From contig NW_022985453.1 of the NCBI RefSeq assembly GCF_010093595.1, forward strand, positions 786,788 through 850,787: a stretch of DNA of 64,000 nt, read 5' to 3'. A program made the position numbers and the translations under genes. Shown here one piece after another: positions 1 through 11,977 of the stretch. Below the pieces are notes generated by a model that saw only the letters and a program-made list of their open reading frames with translations, did not search any database and was not told the origin of the DNA. How positions within the stretch are numbered: the first letter of the stretch is position 1; each line of letters opens with the position of its first letter. This stretch comes from Mytilinidion resinicola. Its lineage: Eukaryota; Ascomycota; Dothideomycetes; Mytilinidiales; Mytilinidiaceae.

Positions 1-3000
1 ACCTCTAGTATTTTTAGGTTTATTATAGGGCCTTTAGTAAAGCCCTATATATTAACTATAGCTTTTATATTAATAAACTTACAGGCTTTTATAAAGTATA
101 TTAGGTAGTATTTATCTAGCGTAAAAACTGCTCTATACTTTCTTGCCTACTTTATATACTAGTTATATGCCTGTTTAATAGCCCTATAGTTTTTTTCTAT
201 ACTTTTACTATATATAAAGATATTTATATTATTAATAAACCTATAGGCTATTATATTACTATACTATAGTATTAGTAGAAGTATACTAGTAAAGAAAAGG
301 AAAAGTATTAGTAATAGGGAGAAGCTCTATAGTATTCCTATAGTAACTATAATAGGTTCTGCTATAAAGTTTCTAATAGTAAGCCTTATAGTACAGTTCT
401 ATAGGAAAAACCTTATAAACCTAACTATTTACTCCGGCACTTATTAAATCTATAGGTTATATATTATATATTTATATAATATATAGTTAAACGCCCCTAA
501 TATATCTAGGCTAAAAAGTAATACTATAAGCTATAGATTTCCTTTCTATATAGTATAAATTTATTTAGTAAAAAGCTTAAGTACTATTTATATTAAACGT
601 TTTAGTTATACCCCTATTTAACTAGGTAAAAGCATATTCTTTTCTTCCGTAATTTTTAATAGCCGTATAGCTATAATCCGTTTAAATAGCTTACCTATTA
701 TTTCTAGTAGGGTAATTAGCCTATAGGCTTTTACTATTATATAGAACGCTTTCTAGGGCTTATATAGCACTACTATAATAGAATTTTTAAACAGCTAAAA
801 ATAGTATCCTTTATATAGGTATTTTATAAAAAACCGAGCTAGTATAGGCGCTAGCTATATTTTATACTTCTTAAGAAACCTATTAGTAATTCCTATAATA
901 CCCGGGGCTTTATCTAGGGCAGTTTCTATTAGCGCTAAAAAAATATCCTTAATTATAATATCTAGTATAGTATTATATAGTTCCGGGTATTAGAACTCTT
1001 TTAAGTTAAATAAGTCTATATTAGCCGGAGGCGGAAAAAACTGCTTTACTAGTATACGTGCTTTTATTTTATTATCTATATATAGAGTAGGGTTTTTAGG
1101 TCTTAAAAAAAAAGGAAATTAAGGCGGAGGTTTTAATTCCTTACTAGCTATATAGCTCTAATTAGCCAGCTTTTATATACTTTTTAGGTTTTTTATTACT
1201 TTTTCTACTATATAGCGCTATATTTTAGTACTCTCCTTTTATATAGTTTTTTTTTTATAGTTATACTAGATATAGTATAATATCTAGTTCTCTATAAATT
1301 ATAATAAGCGCTATATTTTATACGCTCTCCTAGTTTTATATACTTTTTCTAAGTATTTTTCTAACTATACCGGTAATACCTGTTTTAATAGCCTTATAAT
1401 AGGTACTATAGCAGTAATTATAGCCTATATATATTTATAGAGAAGGTATACGAATTTATTAAGGTTCTCCTTCGTGTTTTAAAAGTTATTTTAGTTATCT
1501 AGCTTATCTAGCTAGGTTTAGAGGTGCTCCCGCGCTTTTTTCTAGTTAGTATTTTTCTATAGCTAATATTATAGCTATTTTACTGTGCTTAGTAGAGTAA
1601 TATTAAACTTTATATATATAAGGCGGTAATCTAAATTATAGTTCTATTCCTTTTATACTATATAGGAAATAGTTTATTCTATTAGCTATTTTATTATAAA
1701 TATAAGGTTAATTATAAACTATAATATTTCTTTTACCTATATTTCTATACTTTTCTCCGTAGCTAGGTCTATTCCTGCTTCTATTATAATACGGATAAGC
1801 TTTTTCGCTTACTTTTCTATATTTATTACTTATATTCCTTCCTATAATAGGTAATATAGGTTTATATTACCTATAAAAACGTGCTCCGCGTTATTATTAT
1901 TTAGCAGTAAAAGTAGTATAGCTATAATTTCGTTTAGTTTCGGGTTATAGATATTATAAATTTAGATATCCTTTCTACTAGTATAGAAAAAAAGGGTAAT
2001 AAGGTTTAGTAAGTAGTGCTCTACTAACTACTAGTTAATATTAAGGTTTTTATTAATATATATATACGTTTTTATATATAGGCTTCCTCTATATAAAAAG
2101 TAATAGAACTTTATATAGAGTATTATATACTTTTATTACTATATATTCTTTTATAGCTTTTATATTACTAGTACTAGTAGTTAAGGCTAGGCTTTTTCCG
2201 CTTTTTCTAGGAACTTTTTTTAGGTCTTGCGGCTTTTATTAATATTATACTATATAATAGTAAGTATACTAGGTTATTTTAATATTAAACTATATCTATA
2301 GTATTTATAGTATTTACTATACCTATTTCGGCGCGTAGTTACTAGCTTATATTATTTTTCTATAAAAATAGTACTTAGGTAATAGTTTTAAGTTATAAAA
2401 GTCTATTTATATTTCTATATATTATTAATTAAGTTAATTAGGTTAGAGGCTATAAAAATAGTAATATAAAGTAAGAAGTATATAGTATTTAAAAAGGCGT
2501 TAGATAGGAAAATTGCTGTGTTAAATAAGTAGTCTATATTATTCTATTAATCTTCGGCTAGCTTAGGTTTTTATTAAAATACTTAAATATTTTTAGTTAT
2601 TCTACTTTCTTTAGTACTATTAGCGCTAGCTTTAGTTCTATACTGCCTTTATATACGTTATTATTAGCAGCTTTTTTTTTTCCTAAACTAGGTTAAAGTT
2701 ATATATACCTCTAGCAGGGCCTAGAGCGTGTATAAGCTTAGCCCTTTATTAGTATTATATTAGTATAGTATTGCCTACTTTTTTAATATAGCCTATAGCT
2801 AGGCCCCTTTTTTTATACTATATTTAGTACTATATACTAAGTGGTTTTTCTTATAGTTAGCGCACTTTTTAGTATCTATTACTATATATTATTTTATATT
2901 ATATTCCCCTATATATACTATATATCGGATATTCTTTTTATAGTATTTTATAATATACTTATAGCCCTGGTATCTAAAGTACTATATAGCTATAAAGCCT

Positions 3001-3440
3001 ACTTTATATTTTAAGGCTATTAGTAATTATCTACTTATTATAAATTCCTTTATAATAGCTTTATCTGCTATTGCTTCTATATATACGCTGGCAATAATTA
3101 AGCTAGTATATTAGCCTAGGTTCTCTCGCGCAGCTTTTATACCCTTTTTATTCTTCTACATTATTTTCTTAATAACTAGGCCTAGGTTAATTATCGTGTT
3201 AGCCCTAATAATATTATTTTTAAGTATTTAGCTTTCTAGGTTTAAGTTTTTAGGTACTTTATATACCTCTATTAGCACTACAGGCAGTTATATATATGCC
3301 GTTTTGCCTAGCACCTGCACCTATTTCCTTTTCTTAAGCAGTGCTTCCTTTATAGCCTTATCCGCGATATATGCCTTAACGTTTCTACTCTGTAGCTTCC
3401 TTATACCGCTAATCTTTGTTATGTCCGGTGGTCCGGCTGC

Positions 3441-3923
3441 TTAAAGCTTCTGGGTGATAGTTATATTTATATCTGCTGCGGTTGTGGTTCGCTCGTTGTT
3501 ATCCTCGATATAGATGGTGATTTCATGGACATTTATAGGTTGCCCTGCATACTGCCTATTTCCTGCTGCCTTCCCGTATTGCGCAGCCATGCCGCTTAGC
3601 ATGGCTAATAGTGTTGTGCCTGCTGCTGCTGCGGCATACGTCTTCCCGTGCGTTGACAACGCGTGTACCTCCTTTTTCGTGTCCTCCATCATCTTTATCA
3701 GCTTTTTCCATGGTGTCTGCCGTAGGTCGATCGCGGTATCCGAGAGGCCGAACAGGACGCGTCCTGCAAAGTCGTAGAGGGTTTGGACGATCGCATTCAT
3801 CTCGAGGGATTGGATTGGCTTATTCCGCAGGAGGTCTTGTATGCCGTGTGCTTCGTTGACGAGGTCTTGGACGTCCTGGTGGACGTTCTTGATGGGCTTC
3901 GGGTTTTGGTGTTGGTTTTGGCG

Positions 3924-3955
<32 letters not shown>

Positions 3956-3994
3956 AATGGTGTTGCTGGGGCGGCTGCGCGTTAGGGGTCGCAA
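3441..3994 (-). pseudogene. LINE ORF1 N-terminal region (gag-like), broken
   Basis: This GC-richer island is the least damaged part of the LINE. An open frame of 119 codons starts at an ATG at 3800, and the same frame continues upstream through a linker into a CAA (poly-Gln) tract. The protein has the ORF1 layout of fungal Tad-type LINEs: YDFAGRV, TPWKK, then an EITIYIEDNNERT segment, a usual start of the domain before the zinc knuckles. The poly-Gln tract is ended by TAA at 3954-3956, explained by one CAA to TAA change, so the real start lay upstream. After 3441 the frame runs into the RIP-destroyed body. Confidence 0.7.
3923..3955. repeat. (GTT)11 microsatellite
   Basis: Eleven perfect GTT units. 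On the minus strand they give CAA (Gln) codons in the LINE ORF1 frame and AAC (Asn) codons in the neighbouring frame. The tract belongs to the LINE. Confidence 0.95.
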
Positions 3995-4149
3995 TTCGCG
4001 GTGTACCTACCGCGACGCCGCCGGCACTACTTGTAGGGCTTTAAGGCTGCGTACAATTGTTCGCAGGGCCTTAGATAGCCCCTAGGGGCCCTTCTTAGGT
4101 TGTATTTCCAAGATGCTGTAGGGTTAATTGCATCGTGTTTTTTACCGGC

Positions 4150-6143
4150 CTTACTAATACTTAATAATAGCAGGATTAAGTATATCTTTAAACGGGCTAA
4201 AAGAAATAGCCGGCTACTATATACCTAGCTAAGTAAACTACTAGTAGTAATCTATTTTATCCGGTTATATATAAAGTACTAAATTTAGAAAAGTAGTAGT
4301 AAGCGCTTAGTATAAAGGTTTATAAAGCTTATAAGCGTATAGTATACTATATATTAATATAAAAGTATAAGTATAGTTATTTAGGTTATATTTATTTAAT
4401 TTTACTATTACTTTTTAAAAAAAGTAAATACCTGCAGTATAACCTTTTAATATAAATTACGGAATTTAACCTTTTTAATATAATACGAAGTGTAAGTATA
4501 ATATTTAGCTAGCTAGTTTTTATTTTTAAACTTTATATTAAGGATAAAGTTTTATATATTAAGGAAAATATTAAATAAATAGCTAGTTAATACCTAAAAA
4601 AAGCCTTTAAGCAGGCTATACACGCTTTTATTCCGTAATATAATACTATAAAAAACTTAGTTAGTATTATATACCTAAATTTATATTTACTTAACCTAAA
4701 TTTTAATACTAAAATATATAAATTTAAAGCCTAAACTTTATATAGGGCTTATTAATATATAGAAAAAGCAGTACTAAAAAGGGTAAAAAAAAAGCTTAAA
4801 AATTAATTAAGAAATAGAATATAAGCAGACACTTATATAGTTCTAAAATATTAAGCTATTTAAGTATAGTAAGTTGCCTAGAACTACTTATATAGCTACT
4901 ACTTTTTTTCTATATACTTTATAAGGCTAGGCCTTTTATTATAGTTATTAAAAAGCTTTTTCTAGGCTTTATTAAATTAGTTAAAGAGCTTTAGCTTCTA
5001 TATAGCGGTCTAATAAATAAGGAATTTATTCTTTTTCTTTTACTGCTTTTTTTCCTTTACTTTCTTCTATTCTTCTATATTATTCTCTATTAGCGCATTA
5101 GTATAGCCTATAGGAAATATTAGTTTATTCTTATATACCTTAGCTAGCTTAGTATTAATATTCTTTTTAATATACTATATATATAAAAGGCGCAGGATAG
5201 TAGGCTATTATTTACGTAGTATATTTTTTAGAGCTTATTCCTTATCTATTAAGAAAACGCGTAGCGTAATAGAATAGCGTTAAAAGAGCTTAAAAAGCTG
5301 CTGTACTACCTAGTTATAGTTTACTTTCTTCTCTCTAGGAATAAAGCAGTAGCTAATTTTAAAGTTGTTACTTATATATATTACACCGGTTATATAGAGG
5401 AATAGTATACCGAATCTATTTATCTTATACGTGCAGTCTATTAGTATAATATTGTAGTTTAACTATAGAATTACAATAGAATCCGGATAAGTAAAGAAAA
5501 GGTGATTAATCCGGTTCGAGAGGTCCTTTGTATAGCTGTATACGTACTTCCTCTCTCGGCCGTTAGGTGCAGGGAATGTAGATGTTTCTAGTGTATTGAG
5601 GAGGGCTTGTATAGGCGTGAGGCCACTAAGAAGCTCCTCACGGTACCGGGTTCGCTCGTTCCTGATGTCCTGCACGTTGATAATAACCCCCTTCTTCAAT
5701 AGCTTTGTATACGTCTTATTAGGCTTCGTTCCGCTGGATGCATCCGTTCGAATAAGGCGATTTGTTGAGGCTGAGCGCTTCCTATTGCATGCGGCTGCCG
5801 TAGGTTTGAGCATAGGATGATGGTCGTTGTGAGCTGCCTCCTTCGTCTCCCATAGCCATGGACGTGCACCGTCATAGGCATAGTTAGGAGGCTGCCGAGT
5901 GAGCGTACCGTGCATCATACAGTCTACTTTGTTAGTAGCTGTACGGCGCACGCGTGCAGTAGACTCTGGATTGCCGTTGAAGCAGCATTTGAACCATATT
6001 TTTCTTGTTTCCTCTCCTCTCTTATCACTCTTGGAGCGATACCTTACAAGCCCGTAGCCGTGCGCCTTTGCATGCTCTGTGAGCGCATACTCGGCTTCCT
6101 CTACGGTGTTGTAGAACCGTTGCGGTGGCGGCTGGAGGGCCAT
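4150..6143 (-). pseudogene. MULE transposase, N-terminal part readable, core destroyed
   Basis: The open part (6143-5463, about 226 codons from MALQPPPQRF) has a FAR1-like N-terminal zinc domain (YGLVRYRSKSDKR, then C and H residues), followed by the GVIINVQDIRN and LLSGLTPIQALLN segments typical of fungal MULE transposases. Past 5463 the frame is interrupted but the catalytic core is still legible. An IDCTYKINRFG motif (first catalytic Asp) lies near 5450-5415. An FLIDKE motif (second Asp) lies near 5260-5235, followed at about 5205-5175 by a decayed LLCIWHIKKN block. Many stops are TAA, TAG or TGA that single C-to-T or G-to-A changes from CAA, CAG, CGA or TGG explain. It is certainly inactive. 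The start at 6143 is preferred over an upstream ATG because residues before MALQ are low-complexity. Confidence 0.85.
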
Positions 6144-6390
6144 GGCGAGTGTATTGTGGAGGTGGAGGTGGAGGATGAGGATGAGGATGTAATTGCTTGT
6201 ATACACGCCGCATTTGGAGAGAGCATTTGGAATTAGCGAGTAAGCTTAGCGAGCGAATCGGAAGCTCCGGCGCTGGCTCCGAGCCAATTAGAAGGTGGTG
6301 AAGCGCTAAGAGTGGGGCGGGGGGTGTGCGAATAGTAAAAAGGGGTGTGTAGTTAGTATAGGGGGGTGTGCGATTAGTAGCGCCCAATGA
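4150..6390 (-). mobile_element. MULE-family DNA transposon relic, half RIP-mutated
   Basis: This is a Mutator-like element on the minus strand, with the transposase start at 6143 and the core decayed down to about 4150. Beyond the start, 6300-6385 has three C-rich blocks on the minus strand (CACACCCC type) spaced by AT-rich pieces, an arrangement that looks like a subterminal repeat or terminal inverted repeat. The matching left end could not be recognised in the AT-rich sequence. The boundary between intact and mutated sequence is sharp, near 5460. Both ends are approximate. Confidence 0.75.
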
Positions 6391-6855
6391 AAAAGCACGT
6401 ATATTATTCTAACTAGAGTTAAGGTGGCCTGCTTATTAGGGCTAAACCTAACCCCTAATTCTAACGGCAATAAGGCTACTGTCCACTCGACTTCCCCGCT
6501 CGTATTAACTCGCTATTACCCTTTCTATTCCACACTACAGATACAAATTCCAACAACGCCAGCAACCGCGGATCTTGCATACTCGCTAAATACGCACTGT
6601 GGCTCTTCTCCTTCCACGCCCAGCACTTGCCTAGCAGTGCCACGAATGCCATCACGTCATTATCCGGTGGGTTGAGCAACGCTAACGTCGTCAAGAAACG
6701 CACCACTGATAGTGATTAAGTTCCAATCAAGATATTAAGATAGAAACTACTTATTATTCTTAAAGAATAGTTAGTAGAGCTTATAAGAAATTACTAACAT
6801 AGATAGCTAGCCATTCATAACATCAACAGCGCCTTGTCCCTACAGTTCCCAGGTC
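6391..6855. other. Gene-free spacer between MULE and P450
   Basis: Only short overlapping open frames on both strands (about 80 codons each), with no family motif. No gene is called. It contains the 3' flank of the P450 gene. Confidence 0.5.
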
Positions 6856-8766
6856 TTACACTTCCGCAACCAACGCCGCAGGATCTCGCAGCGTCAAATA
6901 AACATCCAACCCACTCTGCACCGCCAGCCACGACGACGTAATCCTATACCGCCCCGCATCCACCACCCTGACCTCAAACCGCCTGAAAAACTCGGGCACA
7001 AACTTGGTCATCTCCAGCAACGCGATATTCTTCCCAACGCACGCCCGCTTCCCCGCCCCAAACGTGAACAGCAGCGCCTCCATCTTCTTCGCCTGCTCGC
7101 TCGACACCTCGAGCCACCGCTCCGGGCGGAACTCGTCGGCGTCCTCGCCGTACAGCTGCTTGTCGCGGTGCACGGTCCACGCATTGCAGCCCACGTTCGT
7201 GCCCGCGGGCAGATACACGCCGCAGAGCTCGACGCCGCCCTGCGGCACCACCCGCGGCAGGATCTGGGCGGTCGGCGGGTGGTAGCGCATGGCTTCTTTG
7301 AGGCAGGCCTGGTAGTACGTCATGCTCAGCCCCTCGGCCCAGGTGATCGGGGTGTCGGGGTCAGTATCCTTCGGCCGCGCCTTCATGACCGTGCTGATCT
7401 CGGCGACGACTTTGTCGAGGACCTGCTTCCGGGTTGTGATGTTGAAGACGAGCGTCCGCAGCATGATCGCGGTGGTGTCGGAGCCCCCGGCGACGTCTAA
7501 AGGTGGCAATAAGGTTAGCAAATCATTTAGAACCAGAGTGAGGAAACCATTGTTGATTTCTTGTAACAGGTACTGTTGCGTGAGATACTCCTTCAGGGGA
7601 TTCCAAGACACCGCTGTGGTTGTCTCGAAACACTCCCTGAGTAGTTTTTCAAACAGACAAATTGCTGAGAAACTTTTCATCTGTGTCGGGGGCTTACGTA
7701 CTGGTGTTGGTGTAGTCGTGCAGGAGGTCGTCGTCGACGATGTCGGGGTATTTCTGGCGCGCTTCGATGAAGCGGGAGAGGAGGTCGCGGCTGTTTTTCT
7801 CGGGGGACTTTTCGTGCTCTTGGATTTGCTTCAGGGTAAAGCTGAGGATGTTGCTTGTTGGCCGTAAGACGTGGAGTATTGGGTTTTTGATGCGGAAGTA
7901 CCAGTCGAGGTTGGGGACTTGGCCGATCTGCTCATATTAGAGTTTAGAGTCAGTCGGACTTGGAACTTGAGTTAGACTCACGGTTCCGGTGTACGTCATG
8001 AAGTTAGCAGTGTGGTGCATCATATCGTTAATGTCCTGGCCGGTCTCTAGGAATCCAAACCGCTTGCTGAATGTAATCTCGCCGCTGCCTCATGGTCAGA
8101 ACTCGAGTGAAGGCGGCGTGCGATCAGGAAACCTACATGACATCAAACGCGTACATCTGGAGCCATTGCCCAAGATTGCACTCTCGTCCTGGTCTCACAA
8201 ACCTCTCGGTCATCTGATGCACGAATTCCTGCGAGGTGGAGTCAACGAGCGGTTCAAATTCGACCATAGTGCTCATGTTGTACGAGTTTGCGACCGGTTT
8301 GGTGATCCGGGTGTGCTCTTGTTCGTCCATAGTGGAGGCAAGATTGTGGACAAGCTGTCCTTGTGGACTGAGTTGTGCTTGTGTAGTATAAATTTGAGAC
8401 TAGAAATGGAAGGTTAGTAAGTTGGCAGAAGTCAAGTTGCGTCAAGAGCGCGCCAACCTTGCGAAAGACAGGCTTCCAGCCATAAATCACGCGAATTGCC
8501 TCGGAGTCCGCAACTGCAACGGTATTCGGGCCTGTGCGCAGAATGGGAGAGTTATATTTTCGATGTAGAAGGTAGTCTTTGTGACCTTTGCTCGCGTAGG
8601 AGTGGTGTAACCGCCAAAAATCAGTCAACGACGCCAGGAAGGGGCCGGGGACCTTTCGCAGCCCCGTTCCATAGCGATTGACAATGAAATGAGTAACTAG
8701 GAGAAGCAGAAGGAGAGGCAAAGAATAGGCTTTCAGAAGCTCTGCCGGCGTAAGTATAACAGCCAT
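6856..8766 (-). CDS. Cytochrome P450 monooxygenase, pisatin-demethylase-like class
   Basis: Haem-thiolate monooxygenase of the endoplasmic reticulum. Exons 8766-8458, 8399-8137, 8084-7982, 7927-7702 and 7496-6856 give 513 residues. The N-terminus has a hydrophobic anchor (about residues 10-27), then the proline hinge KVPGPF. The first joins restore KSQIYTTQ and FDVIGEITFSKRFGF, a classic motif of this P450 group. The I-helix VAGGSDTTAI, the K-helix KEAMR (ExxR), the DEFRPERW segment and the haem loop FGAGKRACVG with Cys453 are all present. Intron 4 is unusually long (205 nt). The gene diverges from the acetoacetyl-CoA synthetase gene, sharing a 680-bp spacer. Catalysis looks intact. The substrate is unknown, and an oxygenation role in the neighbouring catabolic block is inference. 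Confidence 0.93.
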
Positions 8767-9447
8767 GTCGAACCAGTGTGAGTTAGCATCAGCAGAATGA
8801 TCAGGTCTGAAGAGAGCACGGAAATGTTGAAAGGGAGGTTCAGTCCATAAGCTGCATTGAAATACTTCAAGTCCACTCGCTCTTCACGGGAATATACAGC
8901 CTGCTCGTTGGAGGTGGAGGGCCTCCGTACAGCTGATTCGCTGAGCGGCCATGGTGTAGTGTGGGGAGCTGGATATCTGGGGTGCGGGGAAAGAGGATAA
9001 GACGGGGCTGCCGCCGATTCGCCTGCATCGAAGGTCCTTGGTCATCAACAACATACCGGCAGGCGAGAGAAGCTTTGGGAGGATTGTGGCGTTGTCGGCG
9101 GTCGCCGAGGGAAGCTTTGAGCACGCCGCTGGTGGACAGGGAAGGTTTCGGAAAAGCCTCTGAATCGTACACAGGCTAACCATCTCGGTCTACTCCGAAA
9201 CCTGCACCGAAACCTCCGGTACGAACCCGGGTGCTCGGCAACGCCAGCATCGATAGCATCGATCTCAATACCCGTGACTCGGCGTACTCATACGTGCCTT
9301 CCAAGGTTCGTTTGACACGGACCTGAAAATAACCGTAGAGTAAGTCACGGAGGAAACCAGCCGTGCTTGATTGCAAGTACACGCGCCATTTCCATTTTCC
9401 CACCGCCGCATATTGTAGATTCTCTCCTAGATCTCCAGCTGCTCACA
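8767..9447. promoter_or_regulatory. Divergent promoter region, P450 / acetoacetyl-CoA synthetase
   Basis: A 681-bp spacer between two outward-facing genes. GTGGGGA at 8961-8967 fits the CreA consensus SYGGRG. Short overlapping frames inside it show no family features and are not called as genes. Confidence 0.45.
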
Positions 9448-11867
9448 ATGCCCACACCTCAACCACAGAAGACGCCCCTCTGGCAGCCAAACCCAGCCAC
9501 AATATCCAACACGCCGGCCGCGAAATTCATACAAAGAACAAACAGCCAGCGCGGGCTCGATCTCACATCCTACAGCGACCTCCACAGCTGGTCCATCAAC
9601 CCCTCCACCTTCCAGGATTTCTGGATAGATGCCTACACCTTCTTCGACATCGCGCCCAAAGGGCACAGCAAGGATCCCGGGCCCGCGCTTGAAAACACCC
9701 ACTCCACGCTCTTCCCGCCGCCCAAGTTCTTCCCCCAGGCGAAGCTGAATATAGCCGAGTACCTGCTCCGCAACGGCAACGATGACGACACCGCCATACA
9801 TTTCGTCCGGGAGGGCGTGGAAGGCGTGGAAAGAGTCAGCTGGGGCGCGCTGCGTGGGCGGGTGCGCGCAATGCGCGACGCAATGATCAGTCGTGGTGTG
9901 CGAGCGTCCGACGTCGTTGCGGCCGTCATTTCGAACTCGGTGGACGCGTTTGTGATTTGCCTCGCTGCGCTATCGATCGGCGCGTTGTGGTCGTCCGCGT
10001 CTTGCGAGCTGGGTGCAGAGGCCATTGTGGAGCGCTTCGGGCAGGTGAAACCGAAGCTGGTGTTTGCAGACGATGGGTATATTTATGGGGGCAAGTTGGT
10101 ACGCCTAGGGGAGAGGATCGGGGATTGGTCGCACCGGCTGGCGGGTGGGAATTTGAGTGGTGTGGTGATTGTGCCGTATTGCGATTTAGGCATCGATACT
10201 GGCAGTGTTTATCGTGGTGAGACGATGAAGGACTTTATTGATGGTGGGGTTGGCCGTGAACTTGATTTTGACTATCTGCCTTTCAGCCATCCAGCTTTCA
10301 TACTCTTTTCTTCCGGAACGGTGCGTCCCCCGGTTTATATGAATGGGGGTTGAAGCTAACTCTTTTGCAGACGGGTGCTCCCAAGTGCATCGTTCATTCT
10401 GCAGGGGTAATTAGCCCATTCCATGCCCGCGCCGTGCTCGACTGACAGCTTGCGCAGGGAGTCTTGCTCAAAGTGAAGACCGATTCCGTTTTGCAGCACG
10501 ATATGCGCGATACGGACATAGCGTTCCAATACACAACCGTAAGCTCCGGAAAGACGATCGACGAAGCACAATTCTGACGATGCAGCAGACTGCATGGGTA
10601 ATGTGGGTGTTGAACTTCGTCAATCTCTGTTCCGCCAAATCGTTGATGTTGTACGACGGATCGCCATTCCATCCAACACCCGGAGTCCTTCTGAAGCTTG
10701 CAGAAGATATTGGGTAATGGCCTCCGTAACGGCAGTTGTAGCGCTAGCTAACAAAGTTTAGAGTGTCTGTATTCGGCACCTCGCCCAGATATTTGGCCGA
10801 GATCAGAGCTCGCGGCATCGTGCCTAGTAATCATCCGCTAGACATCTCATTCAGCTTCCCTACTAACTCGTTGAAGGGAAGTCCCATAATCTAGAGCACT
10901 TGAGGACAGTGACTTCGACGGGTGCGGTTCTTTCTGCTGATATGTACCACTGGTTCTACGAGACGGCGTTCCCGCCCAGCGCTCATTTGGTTTCAATGAG
11001 TGGGGGAACAGATATTGCTGGAAGCTGTAAGTCCATCTTTCAAATGCTCAAATAAAGATGATATCGCTTACTAGCCTAGTCGTTGGGGGAACCCCCTTAC
11101 TTCCTGTATACCCAGGTGAGATTCAAGCCAAAGCGCTAGGTATGGCTGTGGAAGTCTTCGACGCATCTGAAGACAGCGGCGTGCCCATCAAGTCAGCTGG
11201 GCTCCCTGGCGAACTCATCTGCACCAGGCCATTCCCGAGCCAGCCTCTTGAATTCTTCGGAGCCGGAGGCGTCGAAAGGTACCGCAAGTCGTACTTTGAG
11301 CGATTCGGCGACAAGGTCTGGTGCCAAGGCGATTTCATCCTAGTGGAGGAAGATACGCAGGGGCTCATCATGCTGGGAAGATCGTGAGTGCACGCTGTAG
11401 CGCGCTTTCAACTGCCATACTGACAAACTAGGGACGGCGTACTCAATCCTTCGGGTGTTCGTTTTGGCTCAGCAGAGATCTACGCGGTCACCGAAATGTT
11501 TAGTGAGATCGAAGACAGCATCTGCGTTGGTCAGAGAAGAAAGATCGATGCCGACGAACGCGTTCTTCTATTTGTGAAAATGAAGCCCGGCCAAGCGTTC
11601 GGCGAGGAATTGGTGACGAGAATAAAGCAGGCTATACGGCAGAAGTACTCAACGCGCCATGTCCCGAAGTTCGTTTTTGAAGTCGCTGATATTCCGCATA
11701 CGGTAAACGGGAAGAAGTGCGAAATCAACGTCAAGAATATCGTTAGCGGACGAACGGTAGCTGTAAGCGGGACAGTGGCGAATCCACGTAGCTTGGATGA
11801 GTATCAGGAGTACGTGAAGCTCCCCGTCGAAGGGGAGAAGCTTGTCTCGCGAACAAGCAAGCTATGA
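9448..11867 (+). CDS. Acetoacetyl-CoA synthetase
   Basis: AMP-forming ligase (ANL superfamily) that turns acetoacetate, ATP and CoA into acetoacetyl-CoA. Exons 9448-10320, 10371-10406, 10458-10538, 10589-10713, 10762-10826, 10877-11026, 11080-11383 and 11432-11867 give 689 residues, close to the family length. The N-terminal ACAS_N-like region includes LHSWSINPSTFQDFW. The first join restores the P-loop FSSGTTGAPK and the second HSAGG. Later come MSGGTDIAGSFVGG and PVYPGEIQAKALG, typical of acetoacetyl- rather than acetyl-CoA synthetases, then DGVLNPSGVRFGSAEIY and the C-terminal VNGKKCEINVK carrying the conserved lysine. The first ATG in frame is at 9448 in a good context (CACAATGCC). It converges on the Zn2Cys6 gene. 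In a degradative cluster it would salvage acetoacetate (inference). Confidence 0.95.
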
Positions 11868-11977
11868 GGTCATTCTTCATTCAGATGGCGAAGCCGCTAG
11901 TCGTAATGTAAAATACAGCCTCTGTATAGATACAGTTAATTAGATCAAAGACATAAAGATTTCCGCTTTCAACGACG

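Larger units (their letters stand above)
1..4090 (-). mobile_element. Degraded Tad1-like non-LTR retrotransposon (LINE), RIP-mutated
   Basis: This is a relic of a LINE read on the minus strand, with ORF1 at about 4000-2600 and ORF2 (reverse transcriptase) from about 2500 towards base 1. Reverse-complement translation still shows the RT signature DKAPG..GITNRFLKK at about 915-860 and an RLITLLEIIGKLFKR-type block at about 750-670. A decayed CCHC knuckle, seen as KCANYKKNHLVYSTKY, lies near 2895-2830. The body is very AT-rich with almost no CA or TG dinucleotides and a great excess of TA, as RIP acting on CpA produces. It cannot be active because stops are everywhere. The left end runs off the window and the exact 5' boundary near 4090 is estimated. 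Confidence 0.85.

Noticed and set aside
6434..6466. Telomere-like words (TTAGGG and CCTAACCCCTAA) close together
   Set aside because: Only one or two imperfect units with no array; chance or transposon sequence is more likely than an interstitial telomere.
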